DNA from: JANXQG01 sp963775975
GTDB lineage: Bacteria; Planctomycetota; Planctomycetia; Pirellulales; Thermoguttaceae
DNA: 64,000 bases
Assembly (NCBI GenBank): GCA_963775975.1
Contig: CAVZKX010000003.1
Coordinates: 1,364,001 to 1,428,000, forward strand
Reading direction: 5' to 3'
Made by a program: the position numbers and the translations under genes. A model generated the notes under the pieces. It was not told the origin of the DNA and made no database searches. It saw only the letters and a program-made list of their open reading frames with translations. Positions 36,801-44,348 of the stretch are shown here, piece by piece. Position 1 is the stretch's first letter. Each line of letters begins with the position of its first letter.

Positions 36801-38081
36801 CGCCGGACATGGCCGAGCGCAAGGGCTTCGAGTCCGTCGCCTTGCTTCGGCTCGGCAGGCCGGAAAGGGTTTGGCCGCTGCTGAGAAACTCCGTCGACGA
36901 GTCGGTCCGCAGTCATGTGATACATTGGTGTGCCCCGCTGGGGGTCGATCCCTTTGTCATCCTGCGGCATTGGGATGACGAGGGCGACTCAGGGGCGAGG
37001 TCCGCGCTCCTGTTGACGCTCGGCAGGTATTCCGAGGCGGGAATGCCTCAGTTCGATCCGCCGCCGGATTTCGTGAACAAGTTGACGGATGTCGTGCAGA
37101 ACGATTCGAATCCCCAACTGCACGCCGCCGCGCAATGGTTGTTGCGAAAGTGGGGCAGCGAAAAGGAATTGCCTCCGTCAACGGAACGCCTGGCGACGGA
37201 GCAACACGATCGATCGAGCGATCGCGCCAATGGAGCACGGAACTGGTACGTCAACCTGCAAGGCCAAACCTTCGTGGTGATTGACGCCTGGAAGCCGTTT
37301 AAGATGGGATCGCCCGACAAGGAAGGCTGGCGCGAGCCCACCCTGGAGCATCAGCATCGAGCGCACCATCGGCAGACGTTTTGCCATCGCTGCAAGTCCG
37401 GTAACGCACGCGCAATTCCAGCGGTATTTGATCGATAAGAAGAGACCGGCCGACACATTTGACCCATCGTCCAAGGACTGTCCGACTTGCAACGTCTATT
37501 GGTTTTTTGCGGGCGAGTATTGCAATTGGTTGAGCGATAAGGACGGGATACCGCCGGATCAATGCTGCTACGAATGCCGCTACATGAAGGACCCGAAAGG
37601 CCATGTCGTCGCTCAAATCACAGTTAAAAAAGACTATCTTACGAAAACGGGCTATCGGCTGCCGACGGAAGCGGAATGGGAGTTTGCCTGTCGGGCAGGC
37701 ACGACGACGCGGTTCCATTGCGGCGAAGACGACGCTGTGCTAGGCGACTATGCCTGGTATTATGGCAACAGCAAAGGCCAAATGCACCCTGTCGCGGAAC
37801 GGATGCCGAACGACTTCGGCCTGTTCGACATGCACGGCAACGTCTGGCAGTGGTGCGAATGTCCGTGGCACGACTACCCGCAAGGTCAGGCCATCGTTGA
37901 CGACGACCGCACGCCGGAAATCCTTATCACGAATGGCATGTGGGCCGCGCTGCGGGGCGGCTCTTGGAGGGTAACGCCAGAGCACATCCGCGCTGCCTTT
38001 CGGGACCGCGAGAACGTCAACAATTATACGGCGGAGATCGGCTTCCGCCCGGCACGGACAATCAAGTCGCAAGCAGAGTAA
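33848..38081 (+). CDS. Ser/Thr kinase - STAND-type ATPase - transmembrane - FGE-like sensor protein 2 (in-frame stop and frameshift)
   Basis: A paralogue of the kinase at 25858-30058 with the same order of parts and about 1,410 codons. ATG at 33848 (MSELFESQ) is preferred over the upstream ATG at 33749, as the first kinase starts at a similar distance. Kinase motifs: GRGGFGLVY, VAIKVP, VHRDIKPGNILL, DFGLALR. STAND motifs: GPSGCGKSS and LLVVIDQFEQW. One transmembrane helix (SAIALAFLAIIAVGW) and an FGE-like domain with YRLPTEAEWEFACR, FDMHGNVWQWCE and LRGGSW. Two lesions: TAG at 34703-34705 directly after the kinase core (GAG expected, as in the paralogue), and an extra C near 37,355. Fragments are 33749-34705, 34712-37438 and 37281-38081. 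If the TAG is real, the cell makes a free kinase lacking the sensor. Confidence 0.8.
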
Positions 38082-38095
38082 GCGTCCGTCGGTGC

Positions 38096-38118
38096 CGCGC
38101 CTGCGACATTCAGGCGCG
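38096..38118. terminator. Hairpin between convergent genes, overlapping the reductase stop codon
   Basis: An 8-bp perfect stem CGCGCCTG/CAGGCGCG with loop CGACATT, followed on the plus strand by GTTACTTTTG. It would end kinase 2 transcription. The minus-strand reductase stop (38110-38112) lies at the loop/stem border, so it may act for both directions. Confidence 0.45.
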
Positions 38119-39030
38119 CGTTACTTTTGCGATGCGAGCCAGTGTGTCGTCCACCTGGCCGCTGTCCGTCATGCCGATGGTGATGGCATCGACTAGGCCG
38201 CCGCCGAGCACGTACTTCAGCGAGGCGTCTTTCTCCTCCGGTTTCACAAGCTTGCCGGCCCCAAAAATCTTCATGCCCACAACGGCCTTGCCGTTCTTGC
38301 GGGCGGTCCTGAGGGTGCTCGTCACCTCTTCCAAGGTGCCGTCGCAGGAATATTCCTTGCCGCACTTGTTGTTCACGCGGGCGAAGATCACGTCGACCCA
38401 CGGATGCTCCGCCGCGACCTTCAGCGCGCCCAAGTCGTGGCATGAAACGCCGACCGCCCTGACGGCCCCTTTCTGCTTCAACTCGGAAAGCTCGTCTCGG
38501 ATCCGCTCGAACTGCGTCGGCCACTTCGTGTTTTGCATGCAATGAATCAGGCAGATATCGAGATAGTCGGTGCCGAGTTCCTTGCGGAAGCGATCGACCT
38601 CCGCCTTCGCGCCGCCGGAGGGCGTGACCCAATTGGCCTTCGTCGGCCAGATCTTGCTGAGCATCGTGAGCTTGCCGCGGGGAATGCCCTTGATCGCGTC
38701 CTTGACGAAGGGATGCGAGCCGTAAAGGTCGGCCATGTCGAGGAAGGAGATGCCTTGGCTCAGTCCGTGGTGCAGCAGGCGATCGAAGGATGCCTTGCCG
38801 GCCCGCGTCTGCTCGGAGGAGTGGTTCGTGCCGTTGTAGCCTGTGCCTTGGGCGAGGAAGGAGACCTTGATGCTTGTCTTGCCGAGCTCGACAATTTCGG
38901 CCCCGCTGAATCGGGTATTGCTGAGCTGGGCCGCCGGAGCGGCCGCGCGCAGCGTCTGCGGAGCGATCGCCGCAAGGCCCGCGCCGGCAATGGAAGTTCT
39001 GAGAAAATTGCGACGGTTGAACGTGGTCAT
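38110..39030 (-). CDS. Aldo/keto reductase with Tat signal
   Basis: 306 residues. It starts MTTFNRRNFLRTSIAGAG, a twin-arginine signal (RRNFLRT plus a hydrophobic stretch), so export in the folded state is predicted. The fold is an aldo/keto reductase: the catalytic tetrad is visible as Asp and Tyr in DMADLYGS, Lys in MLSKIW and His in DICLIHCM. NADPH-linked reduction of a carbonyl is the family reaction; the substrate cannot be told. Secreted Tat-type reductases are frequent in planctomycetes. The gene is intact, is divergent from the SMP-30 gene and converges on kinase 2. Confidence 0.85.
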   Translation of the reverse strand: MTTFNRRNFLRTSIAGAGLAAIAPQTLRAAAPAAQLSNTRFSGAEIVELGKTSIKVSFLAQGTGYNGTNHSSEQTRAGKASFDRLLHHGLSQGISFLDMADLYGSHPFVKDAIKGIPRGKLTMLSKIWPTKANWVTPSGGAKAEVDRFRKELGTDYLDICLIHCMQNTKWPTQFERIRDELSELKQKGAVRAVGVSCHDLGALKVAAEHPWVDVIFARVNNKCGKEYSCDGTLEEVTSTLRTARKNGKAVVGMKIFGAGKLVKPEEKDASLKYVLGGGLVDAITIGMTDSGQVDDTLARIAKVTRA

Positions 39031-39149
39031 CGTTTGGCCCCTGTTTATCGTAGCAGCCCGCGACTACCCGCCTGCCGGTGTCAGGGGCGTCCGCTAGCGT
39101 GGATTGCAATTTGATGGTATACGATTACACTGAAAAGTCAAGCGAATTG

Positions 39150-39247
39150 TAGGTCCCTTCTGCCGGAAGGGACCAATTGAACATTCCATTCCCGCAGGGC
39201 GTTGCGTCTTTTACCAAACGACCGCAATAGTCCCGCTCGGCAAGCGG
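39150..39247. repeat. Palindromic repeats in the divergent spacer
   Basis: GTAGGTCCCTTC-TGCCG-GAAGGGACC at about 39,150-39,174 and GTCCCGCTCGGCAAGCGGGAC plus CTAC at about 39,227-39,254 are hairpins of the REP type. GTAGGTCCC and GGGACCTAC bracket the block as inverted ends. The spacer also must hold the promoters of both divergent genes; none is clear. Confidence 0.55.
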
Positions 39248-39271
39248 GACCTACATCCGGAGAGCATCACC

Positions 39272-40174
39272 ATGTCCAAAACCAGCTTGCTATTCACCGC
39301 GTCGATCCTATTGACGGCAGCCGTTGCCACCGCCGCCGAGAGCGCAATTACCGCGCCGGGCGCGAAACTCGAAAAGCTCGCGGATGGATTCGTTTTCACT
39401 GAAGGTCCCGCCGCCGACGCTCGGGGCAACGTCTACTTTACCGACCAGCCCAACGACCGCATCATGATCTGGAGCGCGGACGGCAAGCTCTCGACCTTCA
39501 TGCAGCCCTGCGGCCGGTCCAACGGCCTTTGCTTTGACGCGAAGGGAAACCTCTGGGCCTGTGCCGACGAGAAGAACGAGCTGTGGCGGATCGACGTGAA
39601 AGGTAAGGCGAAAACGGTCGTCATCAAGGACTATCAGGGCAAGCTGCTGAACGGGCCGAACGACGTCTGGCTGCGGCCCGATGGCGGGCTTTACTTCACC
39701 GATCCCTATTACCAGCGAAATTACTGGAAGCGCGGGGCGAAGGAAATCCAGATTGAGGGCGTCTATTATCTTGCCCCGGACGGCAAGCGGCTCACGCGGG
39801 TGGTTGACGATCTTTCGCAGCCCAACGGCATCATCGGCACGCCCGACGGCAAGACGCTCTACGTAGCCGACATCCGCGGCAACAAGACCTACGCTTACGA
39901 CATCCAGCCCGACGGCGCGCTCGCCGGCAAGCGGCTCTTCTGCAAGCTCGGTTCCGATGGCATGACGATCGACGACGCAGGGAACGTCTACCTGACCGGG
40001 CACGGCGTGACCGTGTTCGACCGCGACGGCAAACAGATCGAACACATCGACGTGCCCGAGAAGTGGACAGCCAACATCTGCTTCGGCGGCAAGGACAAGG
40101 ACTCGCTGTTCATCACGGCAAGCAAGGGGATTTACGGCGTAAAGATGAAGGTGCATGGAGCGGGAAGCCAGTGA
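39272..40174 (+). CDS. SMP-30/gluconolactonase-like exported protein
   Basis: 300 residues. ATG follows GGAG at a spacing of 10. Signal peptide SLLFTASILLTAAVATAA. The body is a six-bladed propeller of the SMP-30/gluconolaconase/LRE family: FTEGPAADARGNVYFTD, SNGLCFDAKGNLWACAD, LNGPNDVWLRPDGGLYFTD and PNGIIGTPDGKTLYVAD carry the usual Glu, Asn and Asp metal ligands. The family hydrolyses sugar lactones with a divalent metal; the exact substrate is unknown. With the exported reductase next door it may act in periplasmic sugar oxidation (inference). Intact. Confidence 0.85.
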   Translation: MSKTSLLFTASILLTAAVATAAESAITAPGAKLEKLADGFVFTEGPAADARGNVYFTDQPNDRIMIWSADGKLSTFMQPCGRSNGLCFDAKGNLWACADEKNELWRIDVKGKAKTVVIKDYQGKLLNGPNDVWLRPDGGLYFTDPYYQRNYWKRGAKEIQIEGVYYLAPDGKRLTRVVDDLSQPNGIIGTPDGKTLYVADIRGNKTYAYDIQPDGALAGKRLFCKLGSDGMTIDDAGNVYLTGHGVTVFDRDGKQIEHIDVPEKWTANICFGGKDKDSLFITASKGIYGVKMKVHGAGSQ

Positions 40175-40178
40175 GAAC

Positions 40179-40234
40179 GTATCCGGCACACTCCGTGTGC
40201 CGTTAGCCGGCGGCACACGGAGTGTGCCGGATAC
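40179..40234. terminator. Perfect 23-bp inverted repeat between convergent genes
   Basis: Arms 40179-40201 and 40212-40234 are perfectly complementary around a 10-base loop. Each arm also contains the smaller palindrome GGCACAC-TCC-GTGTGCC. It fills the 61 bases between the SMP-30 stop and the GNAT stop, so a bidirectional terminator or REP-like element is likely. Confidence 0.65.
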
Positions 40235-40235
40235 A

Positions 40236-40685
40236 TTAACCCAAGTGCATCCGCATGGGCACCATGTCCGAGCGCTGGAAGCCGTGCCGCTCGTAGAAGT
40301 GGATCGACTTGTCGCTGGTGCGATCGGTCAAGAGCGTGATGCGGGTGACGCCGATTGACTTGGCGTAGGCCACGGCGTGGGTGAGCAGCTTCGAGCCGAT
40401 GCCCGTGCCGCGGTGCTCGGGCAGAATAACCATGTCTTCCAGCCAACATGCCGGCGCGCCTTTGGCCGTGCTGATCGTGAACAAGAGGCTCACCATGCCC
40501 ACGACTTCGTCCTCCTCAGTGGCGACGAAGATATTTCCCCGCTCCGGCGCGGCGACGATCATCCGCAGGGCGCGGATCTGCTTCTCGCGGTCGGGCCGGA
40601 ACTCCTGCTCCTCGGAAAAGAGCACGGCCAGCAGATCGGCCATCTGGGCGATGTGTTCGTGGGTTGCCTGTTCGATGCGAATCAT
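40236..40685 (-). CDS. GNAT-family N-acetyltransferase
   Basis: 149 residues from ATG at 40683-40685 (MIRIEQATHEHIAQMADLL). The frame is open further upstream, but that part is the translation of an inverted repeat (GAWERGK and similar) and is excluded. Motif A is ILPEHRGTGIGSKLLTHAV, which binds acetyl-CoA; motif B includes DRTSDKSIHFYERHGF. Substrate unknown: small-molecule or protein N-acetylation. It lies downstream of the PfkB gene, separated by the inverted repeat at 40705-40818, and probably is in the same transcription unit or starts within that repeat. Confidence 0.85.
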   Translation of the reverse strand: MIRIEQATHEHIAQMADLLAVLFSEEQEFRPDREKQIRALRMIVAAPERGNIFVATEEDEVVGMVSLLFTISTAKGAPACWLEDMVILPEHRGTGIGSKLLTHAVAYAKSIGVTRITLLTDRTSDKSIHFYERHGFQRSDMVPMRMHLG

Positions 40686-40704
40686 GCGTGCCTCGAAATG
40701 TTTC

Positions 40705-40818
40705 CCTCGTTCCCACGCTCCGCGTGGGAACGACGCTGCGGCCGCTCTGCGGCCATGTTGTGTGACTGGGACGCAGAGCGTCCACACGTGCGTTCCCACG
40801 CGGAGCGTGGGAACGAGG
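40705..40818. repeat. Perfect 28-bp inverted repeat pair, each arm itself palindromic
   Basis: Arms at 40705-40732 and 40791-40818 are exact reverse complements. Each contains GTTCCCACGC-TCC-GCGTGGGAAC or its complement. The 58-base loop carries smaller hairpins (GCTGCGGCCGCTCTGCGGCC, GACGCAGAGCGTC). In translation it gives phrases such as PTLRVGTHVWTL that I recognise from many planctomycete spacers. It lies directly upstream of the GNAT gene. Confidence 0.85.
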
Positions 40819-40822
40819 CGCC

Positions 40823-41728
40823 TCAAAAAGTCAACATCTGTTGGTATTCCGCCAAGCGGCGGTCGATCGCGGCGCGGTCGATTCGTTGCAGCCGATCGAG
40901 GCTGAAGTCCTCGACACAGAAGCTCGCCACGACCGTGCCGTAGGCCATCGCCTGCTTGAGCGTTTTGGGCTCGAAATTCCCCCGCTCGGCCAGGTAGCCC
41001 ATCATGCCGCCGGCGAAACAGTCGCCGGCGCCGGTGGGATCGACCACGTCGCAGGTCGGAAAGGCCGGCAGGACGTAGGTCTCGTGCTGACTGAAGAAGA
41101 TCGCGCCATGCTCGCCTTTTTTGACGACAACGAACCGCGGCCCCATTTGCAGCACTCCGTGCCCCGCGCGGATTAGGTTCTCGGCCCCGGTGAGCAGCTT
41201 TGCCTCATTGTCGTTGAGCACCAGCCCATCGACCCGCTTGAGCATTTTGAGCACGTTGTCGCGGTCGTTGATGATCCAGTGGTCCATCGTGTCGGCCACG
41301 ACGAGCTTCGCGCCAGGGCACTGGTCCATGACCCGCATCTGGATCTCGGTCGCCCCGTTGGCCAGGAAAAGGAATTTCGACTGGCGGTAGTGGTCCGGCA
41401 GCACGGGATCGAACTCGGCCATCACGTTCAGGTTGAGGCTGAGCGTCTCGCGGTCGTTCATGTTCGAGAGGTAGCGGCCGGTCCAACGGAATGTCTTGCC
41501 GCCGGCGATCGTCTGCAAACCGGCCGTATCGATCTTCCGTTTGCGAAGCATATCGATGTGCTGCTGCGGCCAGTCCTCGCCGACCACGCCCGCGAGCTTC
41601 ACGGGCGTGAAGAAGCTGGCCGCGTAGGAAAAGAAAACCGCCGACCCGCCCAGCACGTCGTCGCGGCGACCGTGCGAGGGAGTTTCCACGCTGTCCAAAG
41701 CAACCGAGCCTACAACCACAAGCGGCAT
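40823..41728 (-). CDS. PfkB-family carbohydrate/nucleoside kinase
   Basis: 301 residues. ATG at 41726-41728 has GGAG 8 bases upstream; that site overlaps the end of the SppA gene, so the two are translationally linked. Motifs: N-terminal VVGSVALDSVETP, GGSAVFFSYAASFF, and the C-terminal PfkB signature VVDPTGAGDCFAGGMMGYL, in which GAGD holds the catalytic Asp and the anion hole. Family members phosphorylate ribose, adenosine, fructose and related substrates with ATP. The DRETLSLNLNVMAEF segment lies in the lid region; the substrate is not clear. Intact. Confidence 0.85.
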   Translation of the reverse strand: MPLVVVGSVALDSVETPSHGRRDDVLGGSAVFFSYAASFFTPVKLAGVVGEDWPQQHIDMLRKRKIDTAGLQTIAGGKTFRWTGRYLSNMNDRETLSLNLNVMAEFDPVLPDHYRQSKFLFLANGATEIQMRVMDQCPGAKLVVADTMDHWIINDRDNVLKMLKRVDGLVLNDNEAKLLTGAENLIRAGHGVLQMGPRFVVVKKGEHGAIFFSQHETYVLPAFPTCDVVDPTGAGDCFAGGMMGYLAERGNFEPKTLKQAMAYGTVVASFCVEDFSLDRLQRIDRAAIDRRLAEYQQMLTF

Positions 41729-41737
41729 CAACGTCTC

Positions 41738-42838
41738 CTAGTTTCGTGTATCCGTCAGTCCCGGCAGCCAGGAGACGAGATAATATGCGCGAGGCGTCGT
41801 CATGTCCAAAAGCGACTTGAGATCGAGCCCGGCGGCGCTCGCGATTGGCCGCCCAAGAGCGCGCTCGTTAGCGACGGCTCGGACTTGTAGCGGACGACCT
41901 TCACCTTGTCCTTGTCAAGCCGGGCCAACTCGATGGCGCGATCGACCGCGTCCTCGATGAAGCCCAGGCGATCGACAAGTCCGTTTTCCACCGCCTGTTC
42001 CGCCGTGTAGACGCGTCCGGTCGCCAGCTTATCCAACGCGGCCGTGTCTTTTTTGAACTTCGGCCGGCCCTCACAGACTATCTTCTTGAAATGGGCGAAA
42101 CTCTCGTCGACCAGGCCCTGGAAAATCTCTTTCTCATCCTTCGACATCGGCTTGGTGATGCTGCCCATCGTCTTGAGCTTGTTGCTGGCTATTGAATCGT
42201 CGACCACTTTATACTCGTCCATCAAGCCGGCGACGTTGTAATGGGGAATGATCACGCCGATAGAGCCGGTGAAGCCGGTCGGCTCCGCGAAAATCGTGTT
42301 GGGCTCGTCGCCGACGGCCATCGAAACGTAATACCCGCCGCTGGCCGCTATGCCGCCCATGCTGACTACGATGGGAATGTTCCGCTTCTTGACCAATGCG
42401 CGGAGGTGATGATAGATGTAGTCGCTGCCGCTCACGCTGCCGCCGGGCGAGTCGACGCGGAGCACGATGGCCTTCACGTGCTCGTCTTCCATCGCGGTGT
42501 CGATCGCTCGTTTGACAAAGCCATCCTCGCTTTCCAAGATGACGCCCTCGATCGGCAGAATGGCGATTTTGTCCTTGGCCTTCAAATCGTGCGATACAAA
42601 TTTTTCTTGCACGCGGCCTTCGCCTAACAGGCTCGCAGTTAGGCCCGCGAGGACGAAGTTCATAAACAGCGAGGCGACGAAAATGAATACGAAGAGCGAC
42701 GCCAGCAGCCGCCCAAAAAATCCGCGGCGGCGGGGCGGCGGCGGCGGCGGGTAATAGGCGATTGCGGCGGGAATCGGGCTCGGCGCGGAGGGATGCACGG
42801 GCGCTGTTGGCCCCTTCGCCTTGGGGGGATGTAGACAT
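41738..42838 (-). CDS. sppA: Signal peptide peptidase SppA (two frameshifts)
   Basis: A membrane-bound serine protease that degrades cleaved signal peptides; about 367 codons. The best start is ATG at 42836-42838 (MSTSP) with GGAGGAG 6 bases upstream. An extra C in the run at 42,823-42,828 puts that ATG out of frame with the rest; with five C the leader reads MSTSPKAKGPTAPVHPS and runs into a PPPPPPRRRGFFGR linker and a membrane helix (LLASLFVFIFVASLFMNFVL). The catalytic domain follows with ILPIEGVI, RVDSPGGSVSGSD, GGIAASGGYYVSMA (nucleophile Ser) and IASNKLKTMGS (candidate base Lys). A second indel near 41,827-41,845 hides the true end: the restored tail is LDLKSLLDMTTPRAYYLV and stops at 41,738. 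It overlaps the ribosome site of the PfkB gene. Confidence 0.85.
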
Positions 42839-42942
42839 GCTGGCTCCTCCGTGGTCGACTTCGCGTTGATTGCAGCACCCATTCTAACGGCTATCGCCCG
42901 GCAATCAATGCCCTCGCCAGGTCGCGGAATGGCCACTCAAGA

Positions 42943-43022
42943 GGTAGGGTGGGCCGAGCAACGCGAGTCCCACCATTGGCGGTGATGTCGTGGTGGGGCT
43001 CGCTGCGCTCGGCCCACCCTAC
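42943..43022. repeat. Imperfect 32-bp inverted repeat
   Basis: Arms 42943-42974 and 42991-43022 (GTAGGGTGGGCCGAGC... and ...GCTCGGCCCACCCTAC) pair with a few mismatches around a 16-base loop. It lies between the divergent SppA and sugar-isomerase-like genes. The same GTGGGCCGAGC element is common in planctomycete spacers as I recall; it may extend apparent reading frames but is not coding. Confidence 0.75.
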
Positions 43023-43100
43023 TGCCCTGCTGGTGTTGCCAAAAACGGCCTTTGCACGTTAAGCTACACGTTTTCATCTTCCGCCCAAGGAGCCTGGGGC

Positions 43101-43856
43101 ATGTTTGTTGCCGCTAGTACACGCTGTTTTGCCGACTTGCCGCTCGATGCCGCTTTACAGAAGCTCGTCGATCTGGAATACACCTGCGTGGAGATCATGA
43201 TCCATGAGGCCGAAGGGCACATGAAGCCCTCCGCGGTGCTGGCCGATCTCGATGCGGCCGTGCGAGCGTGCCGGCAGACGCACCGGCTCACCGCGGTCTC
43301 CTTCAGCGTCGATATGACCGTGCCCGACTCCGATCCGGTTTACTACGATCAATTCGCCGCCTGCTGCCGGCTGGCGAAAGCGAGCAAGGTGGTGACGATC
43401 ACCGTCCGCTCGGCCGAGCTGGGCACGCCCTACAACGCCGAGGTCGAGCGGCTGCGGAAGCTTTCGGCCATTGCTTCGCTGGAAGGAGTCCGCGTCGGCC
43501 TGCTGACCGAGGCGGGGCGGATGACGCAAGACCCAGCCACCGCCTCCGTCTTGTGCGACAACGTCAAGGGCCTTGGCCTGACGCTCGACCCCAGCTATTA
43601 CGTATGCGGCCCGCAACAGAACGAGAGTTACGACCAGGTCTTCTCGCACGTCTACCACGTCCGCCTCCGCGACACGACCAAGGACCAGTTGCAAGTCCGC
43701 GTCGGCCAGGGGCTGATCGAATACGGCAAGCTTATCAGCCAGTTGCTAAAGGTGCGCTACGACCGAGCGCTTTCTGTCGACATCATGCCGGTTGAGGGCG
43801 TCGACCAGTTCGCCGAGATGCGAAAGATGCGGCTCTTGCTGGAGAGTTTGCTGTAG
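43101..43856 (+). CDS. Sugar phosphate isomerase/epimerase-like TIM-barrel protein
   Basis: 251 residues from ATG at 43101, chosen because AAGGAG lies 8 bases upstream; the upstream open part is repeat sequence. It has the xylose-isomerase-like barrel layout: ASTRCFADLPLDAALQKLVDLEY at strand 1/helix 1, VEIMIHEAEGH, AVSFSVDM, VVTITVRS, VRVGLLTEAGRM (Glu as possible metal ligand), GLGLTLDPSYYV and VYHVRLRDTTKDQLQVRVGQG with a late Asp/Arg. Such proteins isomerise sugars or open cyclic polyols. The specific substrate cannot be told. Intact and monocistronic. Confidence 0.8.
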   Translation: MFVAASTRCFADLPLDAALQKLVDLEYTCVEIMIHEAEGHMKPSAVLADLDAAVRACRQTHRLTAVSFSVDMTVPDSDPVYYDQFAACCRLAKASKVVTITVRSAELGTPYNAEVERLRKLSAIASLEGVRVGLLTEAGRMTQDPATASVLCDNVKGLGLTLDPSYYVCGPQQNESYDQVFSHVYHVRLRDTTKDQLQVRVGQGLIEYGKLISQLLKVRYDRALSVDIMPVEGVDQFAEMRKMRLLLESLL

Positions 43857-43983
43857 GGTATGCTGCCCAATTTGGCTGCCGATGCCCGCTGATGCTACAA
43901 TGAAAGCGGGCGAAACCTCCGCCCCCCTATTGCGGAATTGCTCGCGACTGTTCCCGTTTTTAGCCGATGCGGAGACTTCCATA

Positions 43984-44193
43984 ATGTCCCTCATTGAAAT
44001 GCTCCCAGACCTTCATTCGCTATCGCGCGTGGAGAAAATTCAATTGATTCAAGTCCTGGCGCGCGATCTCGAGGGCGACCAAAGCAATCTGCTTGAAGAG
44101 GGAAAATCATACCCGATTTGGTCGCCACATGATGCTTATGGCGCCGCCGCAAGTATGCTTGAAGTGCTTGATGAGGAGAATCGCACATCGTGA
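43984..44193 (+). CDS. Small conserved hypothetical protein (69 residues)
   Basis: Starts ATG at 43984 (MSLIEMLPDLHSLSRVEKIQ). Helical N-terminus LSRVEKIQLIQVLARDLE, then an acidic linker, then YPIWSPHDAYGAAASMLEVL. This layout (a helical start, a conserved YPIWSP box and an Ala/Leu helix) matches small proteins that I recall from cyanobacteria and planctomycetes placed just before a retropepsin-like protein gene. Here the partner is only a remnant. A regulatory or antitoxin-like role is a guess. Confidence 0.65.
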   Translation: MSLIEMLPDLHSLSRVEKIQLIQVLARDLEGDQSNLLEEGKSYPIWSPHDAYGAAASMLEVLDEENRTS

Positions 44194-44344
44194 ACGTTGC
44201 GCCACAGCACGATTGGTCTTTGCCTGGGCTCGGTCGGATTCGATACCCGTCATCATGGGGCACGTCAATTTCTTTTTGGAGTTCGACGTTTGCTTCTCTC
44301 GTGCGAAAGCCGTTTTTGATATTAGGCCTAAACAAGGGACGTGA
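44194..44344 (+). pseudogene. C-terminal remnant of a retropepsin-like partner gene
   Basis: A frame ending at 44344 reads MGHVNFFLEFDVCFSRAKAVFDIRPK, similar to the last strands of small clan AA aspartic-protease-like proteins that follow genes like 43984-44193. No catalytic DTGA box lies in the 150 bases, and the beginning (HDWSLPGLGRIRYPS, in another frame) does not join it. Read as a deletion remnant; the identification is from memory of the family pattern. Confidence 0.35.
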
Positions 44345-44348
44345 ATTC

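Noticed and set aside
29880..38081. Diversity-generating retroelement targets (FGE-like C-termini with LRGGSW...GFR pattern)
   Set aside because: The two copies differ at all kinds of bases, not mainly at adenines; no template repeat, no reverse transcriptase in the window.
40236..40826. Longer start for the GNAT protein (MRRLVPTLRVG...)
   Set aside because: The extension is the translation of the 28-bp inverted repeat; MIRIEQ at 40685 matches family length.
42990..43100. Longer start for the sugar-isomerase-like protein
   Set aside because: The added part encodes the inverted repeat; the ATG at 43101 has an ideal AAGGAG.
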